A stretch of 64,000 bases of DNA. It comes from Allopusillimonas soli. Lineage in GTDB: Bacteria > Pseudomonadota > Gammaproteobacteria > Burkholderiales > Burkholderiaceae_B. The notes beneath the pieces are model-generated. The model was not told where the DNA came from and made no database searches. It was given only the letters and a program-made list of their open reading frames with translations. The DNA lies in assembly GCF_004153445.1 (NCBI RefSeq), contig NZ_SDQC01000005.1:186001-250000 (forward strand), in the 5' to 3' direction. A program made the position numbers and the translations under genes. Below, piece after piece: positions 28,634 through 39,287 of the stretch. The stretch's first letter is position 1, and every line of letters begins with the position of its first letter.

Positions 28634-29413
28634 TTATTTGCGCGAGGCGCCCAGCCCCAGATAGCTTTCGGCCACGCGCGGATTGCTGGCCAGATCGGCC
28701 GCCTGCCCTTCCATGACGATCTCGCCAGTTTCCAGCACATAGCCATAATCGGCCACCTGCAGGGCCGCTCGCGCGTTCTGCTCCACAAGCAGTATGGCCA
28801 CGCCCGTGCTGCGCAGGCGCGCGATGATCTGGAATATCTCACGCACAATGCGCGGCGCCAGGCCCAGGCTGGGCTCGTCCAGCATCAGCAGCGCCGGCTG
28901 CGCCATGAGCGCTCTGCCCACAGCCAGCATCTGGCGCTCCCCGCCAGACAGCGTGCCGGCCTCCTGCCTGCGGCGCTCCTGCAGCCGGGGAAAGAGTTCG
29001 AACACTTCGTCCATGGTATCGCGCCAATTGCGCTGCCTGGCGCGATACAGGCGAAAGCCGCCAAGCAGCAGATTGTCTTCAACCGACATGCTGGCAAACA
29101 ACTCCCGACGCTCCGGCACCAGCGACATGCCGCCGGCGACGCGGCGCTCCACCTGCCAGCCCGAAACCTCCCCGCCCAGATAGCGCAGCGAGCCGGCACT
29201 GCTCCCCGTGGCGGGAAGCGCACCCATGATGGCGTTGAGCAAGGTGGATTTGCCTGCGCCGTTTCCGCCAATGACCGTGACGATACTGCCGCGCTGGACA
29301 CGGATATTGGCATCGGACAGTGCGGCCATTTTGCCGTAGCGCGCCGAGAGCCCGCTCACCTCAAGAACGAGATCCGCGCCCGCCATGGCTGCCGCTGATT
29401 TCCCTTGACTCAT
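28634..29413 (-). CDS. HAAT-type ABC transporter ATPase, LivF-like (system 2)
   Basis: 259 residues. Standard motifs: Walker A GGNGAGKST with the usual Lys, signature LSGGERQMLAVGRAL, and Walker B LLMLDEPSLGLAP. This contrasts with the Arg variant in system 1. Its ATG overlaps the stop of the fused livM-livG gene by 4 bases (ATGA). It has a short Ala/Gly-rich N-terminal extension before the first strand. Last gene of system 2. Confidence 0.92.
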   Translation of the reverse strand: MSQGKSAAAMAGADLVLEVSGLSARYGKMAALSDANIRVQRGSIVTVIGGNGAGKSTLLNAIMGALPATGSSAGSLRYLGGEVSGWQVERRVAGGMSLVPERRELFASMSVEDNLLLGGFRLYRARQRNWRDTMDEVFELFPRLQERRRQEAGTLSGGERQMLAVGRALMAQPALLMLDEPSLGLAPRIVREIFQIIARLRSTGVAILLVEQNARAALQVADYGYVLETGEIVMEGQAADLASNPRVAESYLGLGASRK

Positions 29414-31257
29414 GCCGGCCTCCCCTGCGGCGCCTGTCCGGCATGGCCGGGCGCTTCGATCGCATCATCATCGTCGTCCACGCCGCCCAGATAGGCTTCC
29501 AGCACCGCGGGATCGCTCTGGATGTGGCTGGGCGTGCCCTCGGCAAGCTTGGTGCCGAAATCCATGACCACAATGTGATCGGTCAGATTCATAACAAAAT
29601 CCATGTCGTGTTCGACGAGCAGGATACTCATGCCCTCTTGACGCAGTTGATCCAACACCCTGGCCAGATCCTGCTTCTCCTTGTAGCGCAGGCCCGCTGC
29701 GGGCTCGTCAAGCAGCAGCAGCACCGGATCGGCAGCAAGCGCGCGAGCAATTTCCACAATGCGCTGCTGCCCCAGGGCGAGATTGCCGGCCTGCTCGTAC
29801 AGATAGTCCCCCAGACCCACGCGCTGAATCTGGCGCGCAGCCTCGTGAAGCAGTTCCGCCTCCTGGCGCCGGTCCGAACGCAGCACCGCCGGCAGCACAC
29901 CGACCTTGCGGCGCAGATGCGCGCCCAGCGCAACATTCTCGAGCACGGTCATGCTCGGCAGCAGCTGCACATGCTGGAATGTGCGCCCCACGCCCAGTGC
30001 GGCGATGTCCCGCGCGCGCAGCGTGTCCAGACGGTGCCCAAGAAAGTCCACCTTCCCTGCAGTCAGCGGCAGCACGCCTGAGATGAGATTGAAGGTCGTG
30101 CTCTTGCCCGCGCCGTTCGGGCCGATCAGCCCCATGATCTCGCCGGCCTTGAGGCTGAAGTTGATGTCGTTCACCGCAACCAGGCCACCGAACTCCTTGC
30201 GCAGGTCGTCCACCCGCAACACCTGCGTGCCTTTCTCCGGGCGGGGACGCTGCGCCAACTCGGGCGCGGCCGCCGGCGGTGCCTGGCCGCGCAGGCTTGT
30301 CTGGCCGATCAACGACGCCCACCACCCCGCCAAAATCGGCCACACGCCGTGGCGCGCGTACTGCAGGACCAGCACCATGATGATGCCGAAAGCCACCAGC
30401 TCGAAGTTGGCCGTCGTGTTCAGCAGCTTGGGCAGCACATTCTGCAGTTGGTCCTTGAGCGTCAGGATCAGGCCCGATCCCACCACGGCGCCCCATACGC
30501 TGCCTGTTCCGCCCACCACGGCCATGAACAGGTATTCGATGCCATAGTTCAACCCGAAGGGGCTGGGACTGACAGCGCGCTGCATGTGCGCATACAGCCA
30601 GCCGGATACGCTTGCAAGGAGCGCGGCATAGACAAAGATAATGACTTTGTACGCGGCCATGTCCACGCCAAAAGATTCGGCCATGCCGCCGCCGCTGCGC
30701 AGCGCGCGGATGGCACGGCCCGGGCGCGAATCCAGGAGGTTGCGTGTGCCCCACATGGCGAGCAGCACGCACAGCCAGATCAGATAGTAGATCCGCCTGC
30801 CGTGTCCAAGGGAAAAACCGAAAACCGAGATGGGTTCGATGCCCGCGATGCCATCGTACTGTCCCAGGAATGCCAGGTTGCCGAACAAGTAGTACAGCGA
30901 CAGGCACCACGCTATGGTGCCCAGGGGCAGGTAGTGCCCGGAAAGTCGCAGCGTAATGGCACCCAGCAGATAGGACACGGCAAAGGTAATGACCAGCCCC
31001 AGCAGCAAACCCAGCCAGGGCGACGGCACGACCGCGGTGGTAAGCCATGCGGAGGCATAGGCGCCGATGCCCACGAACGCGGCCTGGCCGAATGAAGTCA
31101 GCCCCGCAATGCCGGTCAGCACGATCAGGCCCAGCACCACCAGACTGGCCAGCCCGATATAGTTGAGGTGAGTGATCCAGAAGGTTGGTGTGGCGGGCAA
31201 CAGAGGCAGCAGCAGCAGAATGGCCACCACAACAAGAAGCAGCAGGCGGTTCTTCAT
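29410..31257 (-). CDS. Fused LivM permease - LivG ATPase (system 2)
   Basis: 615 residues from the ATG at 31257. Residues 1 to about 310 form a LivM-like permease (GLTSFGQAAFVGIGAYASAW; coupling segment ALRSGGGMAESFGVD). A linker rich in Ala and Pro (about 325-345) joins it to a complete LivG-like ATPase with Walker A GPNGAGKST, GRTFQHVQLLPSMTVLENV, NLALGQQRIVEIARAL and Walker B VLLLLDEPAAG. No stop or frame change occurs between the parts, so this is a true single-frame fusion. The combined length equals the two normal proteins. The gene starts 4 bases after the livH stop. Confidence 0.93.
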   Translation of the reverse strand: MKNRLLLLVVVAILLLLPLLPATPTFWITHLNYIGLASLVVLGLIVLTGIAGLTSFGQAAFVGIGAYASAWLTTAVVPSPWLGLLLGLVITFAVSYLLGAITLRLSGHYLPLGTIAWCLSLYYLFGNLAFLGQYDGIAGIEPISVFGFSLGHGRRIYYLIWLCVLLAMWGTRNLLDSRPGRAIRALRSGGGMAESFGVDMAAYKVIIFVYAALLASVSGWLYAHMQRAVSPSPFGLNYGIEYLFMAVVGGTGSVWGAVVGSGLILTLKDQLQNVLPKLLNTTANFELVAFGIIMVLVLQYARHGVWPILAGWWASLIGQTSLRGQAPPAAAPELAQRPRPEKGTQVLRVDDLRKEFGGLVAVNDINFSLKAGEIMGLIGPNGAGKSTTFNLISGVLPLTAGKVDFLGHRLDTLRARDIAALGVGRTFQHVQLLPSMTVLENVALGAHLRRKVGVLPAVLRSDRRQEAELLHEAARQIQRVGLGDYLYEQAGNLALGQQRIVEIARALAADPVLLLLDEPAAGLRYKEKQDLARVLDQLRQEGMSILLVEHDMDFVMNLTDHIVVMDFGTKLAEGTPSHIQSDPAVLEAYLGGVDDDDDAIEAPGHAGQAPQGRPA

Positions 31258-31261
31258 GCCT

Positions 31262-32299
31262 TTACTCCTCCTCGTCCACGGCGCGGCTGCCGAAGGATCG
31301 CCACACAATCACGGGAATGATCAGCGTAAAGACGATGACCTCCTTGTAGGCGCTGGCCCAGAACGATGAAAACGCTTCGAGTATGCCGACGAAAAGCGCG
31401 CCGCCCGCCGCGATGGGATAGCTGACGAGACCGCCAAAGATAGCCGCCACGAATCCCTTTAGCCCGATCAGAAAGCCAGTGTCATAGTATATGGTGGTAA
31501 CCGGTGCGATGAGCATGCCCGACAGCGCGCCGATTGCGGCCGCCAGGGTGAAGGTCAGGTTGCCCGACATATTGGTGCTGATGCCCACCAGGCGGGCACC
31601 GCGGCGATTCACCGCTGTTGCCCGCAGTGCGCGGCCATAGAGCGTGCGCCCGAAGAATATCCATAGCGCGAGAATCAGCACGGCACACGTGGCCAGCACG
31701 AAAAATGTCTGAGCCGTCCAGTTGACAGGTCCCAGCTGTATGTTGCCCTCCATGAACGGCGGCGTGCGCCATCCTTCCGCGCCGAAAAACACCAGCCCCA
31801 GCCCCGTCAGCACGAAATGCAGTGCCACGGAAATAATCAGCAGCACCAGCACGCTTGCCTCGGCCACAGGCTGATAGACCAGGCGATAGAACATCGGCCC
31901 CATTGGAATGACCAGCGCCAGCGCGAAGATCACATTGAGCCACAGGGGCGTATCCTTGGCCACGATGTGCGGTGCGAGCAGATACAGGGCGATGGGAAGC
32001 GCCAGCGTCCAGAGAGCGGTGCGCCCCAGGCTTCGCCACATCTGGTGCCGCCAAGCGGAAAGGCATTCGATCAAAAACACGAGCACGCCCAGAATCAGCA
32101 GCAGGTTCACCGTCCCGGGCATCTTGCCGTTGACCAGAAAGGCCAGCGTCAAGGCGCCGAATGCGACAAACTCCCCTTGCGGGATGAAGATGACCCGCGT
32201 GACAACAAACACCAGCACCAGGGCCAGCGCGAGCAGCGCATAGATGGCGCCGTTCATGATGCCGTCCTGCAGCAGGATCAGGATGATAGTGAGATTCAT
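31262..32299 (-). CDS. HAAT-type ABC transporter permease, LivH-like (system 2)
   Basis: 345 residues from the ATG at 32299 ([20 protein letters not shown]). The frame is open upstream, but that part has no homology to the family. It is longer than typical LivH (about 290-300 residues) because of an extra segment around residues 60-110 with additional hydrophobic stretches. The family core is recognisable in [19 protein letters not shown] and [20 protein letters not shown]. It follows an apparent attenuator hairpin and precedes the livM-livG fusion by 4 bases. Confidence 0.9.
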   Translation of the reverse strand: MNLTIILILLQDGIMNGAIYALLALALVLVFVVTRVIFIPQGEFVAFGALTLAFLVNGKMPGTVNLLLILGVLVFLIECLSAWRHQMWRSLGRTALWTLALPIALYLLAPHIVAKDTPLWLNVIFALALVIPMGPMFYRLVYQPVAEASVLVLLIISVALHFVLTGLGLVFFGAEGWRTPPFMEGNIQLGPVNWTAQTFFVLATCAVLILALWIFFGRTLYGRALRATAVNRRGARLVGISTNMSGNLTFTLAAAIGALSGMLIAPVTTIYYDTGFLIGLKGFVAAIFGGLVSYPIAAGGALFVGILEAFSSFWASAYKEVIVFTLIIPVIVWRSFGSRAVDEEE

Positions 32300-32399
32300 G
32301 AGGGTACAGCCGTCATGCGTGAATGAAAAAACAGCCATGCAAGCCCGGGCTGCGCAGACCGGACGCTGCCTGGGGTGCCGGCCACGCCGCGCATCCAGC

Positions 32400-32442
32400 G
32401 AAAAAACGCGCGCCGCCGCCATGACAGCATGGCGAACGGCGC
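32400..32442 (-). terminator. Intrinsic terminator/attenuator between binding-protein and livH genes (system 2)
   Basis: On the minus strand a long stem pairs GCGCCG with CGGCGC and CGCCATG with CATGGCG (13 bp with a small TT/G internal loop and a 4-base apex), followed three bases later by six T (the A run at 32401-32406). This is a good Rho-independent terminator placed inside the operon, 31 bases after the binding-protein stop and 100 bases before livH. Partial read-through would make the permease genes less abundant than the binding protein. Confidence 0.7.
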
Positions 32443-32446
32443 TGTC

Positions 32447-32471
32447 GCCGGAAAGCCTGTGGCGTTCCGGC
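32447..32471 (-). repeat. Inverted repeat directly after the binding-protein stop (system 2)
   Basis: GCCGGAA/TTCCGGC with an 11-base loop starts two bases after the stop codon of the binding-protein gene and sits just ahead of the attenuator. It may protect the 3' end of the shorter transcript. Confidence 0.4.
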
Positions 32472-32473
32472 CT

Positions 32474-33640
32474 TTACAGATCGGGTTGGTAGGTCCACTT
32501 GCCGTCGACGACCTTGACTATGACGCGTGCACGCTTGTCAAAGCCGGCGTGGTCGGTCGGGCTCATGGTGAACACGCCCTGCGATGCGGGCAGGTCTTTG
32601 GTCTGCTCGATGGCATCACGCAAAGCCTTGCGGAATTCGGGCGTGCCCGGCTTGGCGCCCGTCTTGAGCGCGCCCGGGATGGCGGTGGAAATCAGTAGGC
32701 CTGCATCCCACATGTGGCCGCCGAAGGTGCTGATGGTGCCCGCGCCGTACTTGGCCTCGTAGGCATTCTTGTAGGTCAGCGCACTCTTCTTGACCGGATT
32801 GCTATCGGGGAGCTGGTCGGCAACCAGCAGCGGGCCCGCAGGCAGGATCATGCCTTCGCAATCCTTGCCGCAGACGCGCAGAACGTCATTGTTGGCGGCC
32901 CCGTGGGTCTGGTACATGATGCCTTTGTAGCCCCGGCTCTTGAGTTCGCTTTGCGGCAACGCCACAGGCGTTCCCGAGCCAGCCACCAGAATGCCGTCGG
33001 GGTTGGCGGCGATCAGCTTGAGAATCTGGCCTGTCACGCTGGTGTCGGTGCGGCCATAGCGCTCGACCGCGGTCATTTCTATGCCCTTGGCCTTGGCGGC
33101 TTCGGTCATGACATTGAGCCAGCCCTGGCCGTACGCATCGGTGTAGCCGATGAAGCCCAGGGTCTTGATGCCTTGCTTGGCCATGGCGTCGGCCAATGCC
33201 TGAGCCATCAATTGATCGTTCTGCGGCGTCTTGTAGACCCATTTGCGCGGGCCCTCGACAGGCTCGACGATTTTCGCGTTGGCCGCCACGCTGATCATGG
33301 GCGTCTTGGTTTCGCCCGCCACATCCACCATGGCCAGCGAGCCGGGCGTCACTGACGTGCCCACCACAATATCGACCTTATCGTCGGTGATGAGCTTGCG
33401 CATGTTCTTGACCGCCACGGTGGTATCGGTGCCGTCATCCAGTACGATGTATTCGATTTTCTGGCCTGCGACCTCCGTGGGCAGCAGCGAAACCGTATTG
33501 CGCTCGGGAATGCCCAGGGAAGCGGCGGGGCCGGTGCTCGCCACCGTGATGCCCACCTTGATCTGGGCCGAAGCGAGCATGGGCAGGGCCATGACGACGG
33601 CGCCCGCCAGCACCGAAAGCCGTACCGAAGTGATAGTCAT
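32474..33640 (-). CDS. Periplasmic substrate-binding protein of ABC system 2
   Basis: 388 residues from the ATG at 33640 (GGAGA site 7 bases upstream). The signal peptide MTITSVRLSVLAGAVVMALPMLASAQ is followed by IKVGITVASTGPAASLGIPERN, the peripla_BP_6/LivK opening. A single cysteine pair (RVCGKDCEG near residue 263) may form a disulphide. It is only weakly similar to the system 1 protein, so the two importers probably carry different ligands. It is the first gene of system 2 and has a recognisable promoter. Confidence 0.92.
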   Translation of the reverse strand: MTITSVRLSVLAGAVVMALPMLASAQIKVGITVASTGPAASLGIPERNTVSLLPTEVAGQKIEYIVLDDGTDTTVAVKNMRKLITDDKVDIVVGTSVTPGSLAMVDVAGETKTPMISVAANAKIVEPVEGPRKWVYKTPQNDQLMAQALADAMAKQGIKTLGFIGYTDAYGQGWLNVMTEAAKAKGIEMTAVERYGRTDTSVTGQILKLIAANPDGILVAGSGTPVALPQSELKSRGYKGIMYQTHGAANNDVLRVCGKDCEGMILPAGPLLVADQLPDSNPVKKSALTYKNAYEAKYGAGTISTFGGHMWDAGLLISTAIPGALKTGAKPGTPEFRKALRDAIEQTKDLPASQGVFTMSPTDHAGFDKRARVIVKVVDGKWTYQPDL

Positions 33641-33702
33641 TGTTGTCTCCAAGAAAATTGCGCGCATTGCCTTTCCGTCCAAACGGCGACTCGGCGCAGA
33701 AT

Positions 33703-33730
33703 GTTATACAGAATCTGCTCCGTCGTTCAA
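33703..33730 (-). promoter_or_regulatory. Promoter of ABC system 2
   Basis: Minus-strand TTGAAC (33730-33725) and TATAAC (33708-33703) with a 16-base spacer, in an AT-rich tract. The predicted start near 33696 gives a leader of about 55 nt to the binding-protein ATG. Confidence 0.5.
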
Positions 33731-33933
33731 AATAGCGTATCAATTTACGACAGTGCAATACATTAGTATTTACCAGATAGTTTAGGTTTCTAGCACATCG
33801 GCGCTGGAAAGAGCAGCATTATGGCCCGGAAGATGGCTGCGCGCCTCCCCGGGGATTCCCTGCCCTCCCGCACGCCACCGGCGGCGGAAAGGACCGGTTG
33901 CAAGGGGAACCAACTGGCCTCGGCCAAAGTCGA

Positions 33934-33963
33934 TTAACATTGTATTTGTCACTTTTCTATTTT
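33934..33963 (+). promoter_or_regulatory. Possible msrB operon promoter
   Basis: TTAACA (33934-33939) and TATTTT (33958-33963) with an 18-base spacer, ahead of the GTG start at 33979. The leader would be under 10 nt, so either the start codon or this promoter call may be wrong. Confidence 0.25.
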
Positions 33964-33978
33964 TCGGCAGGTAAGCAA

Positions 33979-34371
33979 GTGGACAAGATAGTCAAGAGCG
34001 ATGCGCAGTGGCGCGCCGATCTGGCCCCGGAAGAATACGCCGTCGCGCGCCAGAAAGGCACCGAGCGCCCATTCACCGGGCGCTACTGGAACACCACGGA
34101 ACCCGGCATCTACCGATGTGTCGGCTGCGGCACGCCGCTGTTCCGCTCCGACACCAAGTTCGACGCCGGCTGTGGGTGGCCCAGCTACTTCGAGCCGCTG
34201 GACCCGGATAATGTGCGCGAGGAAACCGATACCAGCCACGGCATGGTGCGCACCGAGGTGCTGTGCAATGTGTGCGACTCTCACCTGGGGCACGTATTCC
34301 CCGACGGCCCGCCTCCCACCGGCCTGCGCTACTGTATCAACTCGGTTTCGCTCAAGTTTGAGCCCTCCTGA
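33979..34371 (+). CDS. msrB: Peptide-methionine (R)-S-oxide reductase
   Basis: 130 residues from a GTG at 33979 ([25 protein letters not shown]). Reduces the R form of methionine sulfoxide in cytoplasmic proteins. It has two zinc CxxC motifs (CVGCG and [12 protein letters not shown]). The usual catalytic RYCINSVSL motif is intact near residue 119, with the active cysteine. The frame is open upstream to 33898, but that part is unlike MsrB. Its stop overlaps the yciB start by one base. Together with msrPQ it gives the organism repair in both cytoplasm and periplasm. Confidence 0.94.
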   Translation: MDKIVKSDAQWRADLAPEEYAVARQKGTERPFTGRYWNTTEPGIYRCVGCGTPLFRSDTKFDAGCGWPSYFEPLDPDNVREETDTSHGMVRTEVLCNVCDSHLGHVFPDGPPPTGLRYCINSVSLKFEPS

Positions 34372-34952
34372 TGAAAAAATTCCTATTTGATCTTTTCCCG
34401 CTGCTGCTGTTTTTTGCGGCATTCAAGTTCTCGGACATCTTCACGGCGACCGCCATTGCCATGATCGCCGCCGTCGGGCAGCTGGCCTGGCTGAAGGCGC
34501 GCGGCAAGGCCATAGAAGCCATGCACTGGATCAACCTGACCGTTATCATTGTGTTTGGCGGTGCAACGCTGCTTTTTCACAACGATGCCTTCATCAAGTG
34601 GAAGCCCACGGTGCTGTACTGGCTGTTCGGGTCCATCCTGATCGGCGCGCGCGTGCTGTTCAAGCGCAACCTCATGCGCAAGCTCATGGGAGACAAAGTG
34701 TCCATGCCCGACGCTGTCTGGGACAGGCTAAACGCCAGTTGGGCCGGCTTCTTCCTTCTGTCCGGCATACTCAACCTGTATGTTGCCTTTTCCGGCCAGT
34801 TCACCGAGGCGCAGTGGGTCAACTTCAAAGTGTTCGGCCTGATGATCCTGCTGCTCCTTTTTGTCGTGCTCCAGTCGCTCTGGCTGGGCCGGCATATCAA
34901 GGAAGACGCTGCGCCCAATAAGGCCCTGGCCGAAACAGAGGATCCATCCTGA
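34371..34952 (+). CDS. yciB: Inner-membrane protein YciB/IspZ (septation protein A family)
   Basis: 193 residues with five hydrophobic spans. The N-terminal [19 protein letters not shown] and internal KWKPTVLYWLFG are characteristic. The family affects cell-envelope synthesis and septation in enteric bacteria and Shigella; its biochemical activity is not known. The start overlaps the msrB stop and its stop overlaps the bolA-like start, each in a TGATG, so translation of the three genes is coupled. Confidence 0.92.
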   Translation: MKKFLFDLFPLLLFFAAFKFSDIFTATAIAMIAAVGQLAWLKARGKAIEAMHWINLTVIIVFGGATLLFHNDAFIKWKPTVLYWLFGSILIGARVLFKRNLMRKLMGDKVSMPDAVWDRLNASWAGFFLLSGILNLYVAFSGQFTEAQWVNFKVFGLMILLLLFVVLQSLWLGRHIKEDAAPNKALAETEDPS

Positions 34953-35215
34953 TGACCGAGGATCGCAAATCCCTACTGGCGCAACGCCTCTCGGTGCTGT
35001 CTCCCACCCGGCTGGACATCACGGATGAATCGCATCTGCACGCCGGACATGCCGGCGCGCGCGAAGGCGCCAGTCATTTTCGCGTGCGGATCTGGACACC
35101 CGCCTTCGAAGGGCTGGGTACCGTGGCCCGGCACCGCATGGTGTACGATCGCGTACAGGATCTCATGCCCTATCCCATCCACGCCCTGGCCATCGACGCC
35201 CGGGCGGATACTTGA
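34952..35215 (+). CDS. BolA-family protein
   Basis: 87 residues. The family signature is the ESHLHAGHAG turn (residues 26-35) followed by SHFRVRIWTPAFEGLGTVARHRMVYDRV. BolA-like proteins pair with monothiol glutaredoxins and bridge an Fe-S cluster; His30 or His33 and the C-terminal HALAIDARA histidine could be ligands. Regulatory or Fe-S trafficking roles are both known in the family. One-base overlap with yciB; the parvulin gene follows after 19 bases. Confidence 0.9.
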   Translation: MTEDRKSLLAQRLSVLSPTRLDITDESHLHAGHAGAREGASHFRVRIWTPAFEGLGTVARHRMVYDRVQDLMPYPIHALAIDARADT

Positions 35216-35234
35216 AAAACCCAAAAGGAAACAC

Positions 35235-36011
35235 ATGAAACGTCTCGCCGTCCTGGCTGCCGCCTGCGTCATTGCCTTGCCCCTGCACGCACAGACCGTG
35301 GCCACTGTCAACGGGCAAACCATCTCGCAACAACAGCTCGATCAATTTGTCACACTGCTCATTTCCCAAGGTGCGAAAGACACGCCCGAGCTGCGCACCC
35401 AGGTGAAGCAGGAAATGGTCAACCGCCTAGTTGCGGTGCAGGCTGCCGAAAAAGCGGGTATAGACAAGAAAACCGACGTCAAGCAGGAAATCGAGCTTGC
35501 GCGCCAGGGTATCCTGGTGCGCGCGCTCATGGCCGATCATCTGGAAAAAAACCCCATCACGGATGCCCAGATGAAATCCGAATACGACAAGATCAAGAAG
35601 GCGCAGGCTGGCAAGAAGGAATACAAGCTGCGCCATATCCTGGTCGACGATGAACAAAAAGCCAAGGATCTGACCGCGGAAATCAAGGCCAAGAAAATCT
35701 CCTTTGCCGATGCGGCCAAGCAGGATTCCAAGGATCCCGGCAGCGGCAAGAACGGCGGCGAACTCGGCTGGGGCCCGGTCAGCAACTACGTTCCCGAGTT
35801 TGCGGATGCAGTCAAAAAGCTGAAGAAAGGCGAAATCACCAGCGCACCCGTCAAGACGCAGTTTGGCTGGCACATCATCGAGGTCGAAGACATGCGCGAC
35901 GTGAAATTCCCCGACTTCGAGGACGTCAAGCCGCAACTGGAGGAAATGCTGCGCCAGGAAGAACTGGCAAAATTCCAGCAGGACCTCATCAAGAAGGCCG
36001 ATATCAAGTAA
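35235..36011 (+). CDS. Periplasmic parvulin-type peptidyl-prolyl isomerase/chaperone (Par27-like)
   Basis: 258 residues from the ATG at 35235 with an AAGGAA site. The signal peptide is MKRLAVLAAACVIALPLHA. A helical N-terminal chaperone region (about 20-125) precedes a single PpiC/rotamase domain (YKLRHILVDDEQKAK to about residue 225; GELGWGPVSNYVPEFADAV; FGWHIIEVEDMRD) and a Lys-rich C-terminal helix. The size and layout match Par27 of Bordetella pertussis, a periplasmic chaperone that binds outer-membrane-protein and two-partner-secretion substrates. It closes the msrB-yciB-bolA cluster. Confidence 0.92.
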   Translation: MKRLAVLAAACVIALPLHAQTVATVNGQTISQQQLDQFVTLLISQGAKDTPELRTQVKQEMVNRLVAVQAAEKAGIDKKTDVKQEIELARQGILVRALMADHLEKNPITDAQMKSEYDKIKKAQAGKKEYKLRHILVDDEQKAKDLTAEIKAKKISFADAAKQDSKDPGSGKNGGELGWGPVSNYVPEFADAVKKLKKGEITSAPVKTQFGWHIIEVEDMRDVKFPDFEDVKPQLEEMLRQEELAKFQQDLIKKADIK

Positions 36012-36022
36012 GTGGCGGCCTG

Positions 36023-36048
36023 GCTCCCGCAAAGCCCGTTGCGGGAGC
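36023..36048. terminator. Hairpin between convergent par27-like and ligA genes
   Basis: A perfect 10-bp stem GCTCCCGCAA/TTGCGGGAGC with loop AGCCCG, 12 bases after the isomerase stop and 53 bases beyond the end of ligA. No T tract on either side, so it is a 3'-end structure or a weak terminator. Confidence 0.5.
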
Positions 36049-36100
36049 GCCCATCTGCCACCCGCCCGGGCCGTTGACTGTCGGTCGGTGCGGGACGGCG

Positions 36101-39237
<3,137 letters not shown>

Positions 39238-39287
39238 TATCGGCCTCGTATTTTTCTTGCCATGCTGTATAGGCGCGCATTCCGCGT

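Larger units (their letters stand above)
33641..33978. other. Divergent intergenic region, binding protein (system 2)/msrB
   Basis: 338 bases with no supported gene. The half nearer the binding-protein gene (about 33700-33790) is clearly AT-rich and contains the promoter at 33703-33730; the middle is GC-rich and featureless; the msrB-proximal end holds a weaker promoter candidate. Confidence 0.5.
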
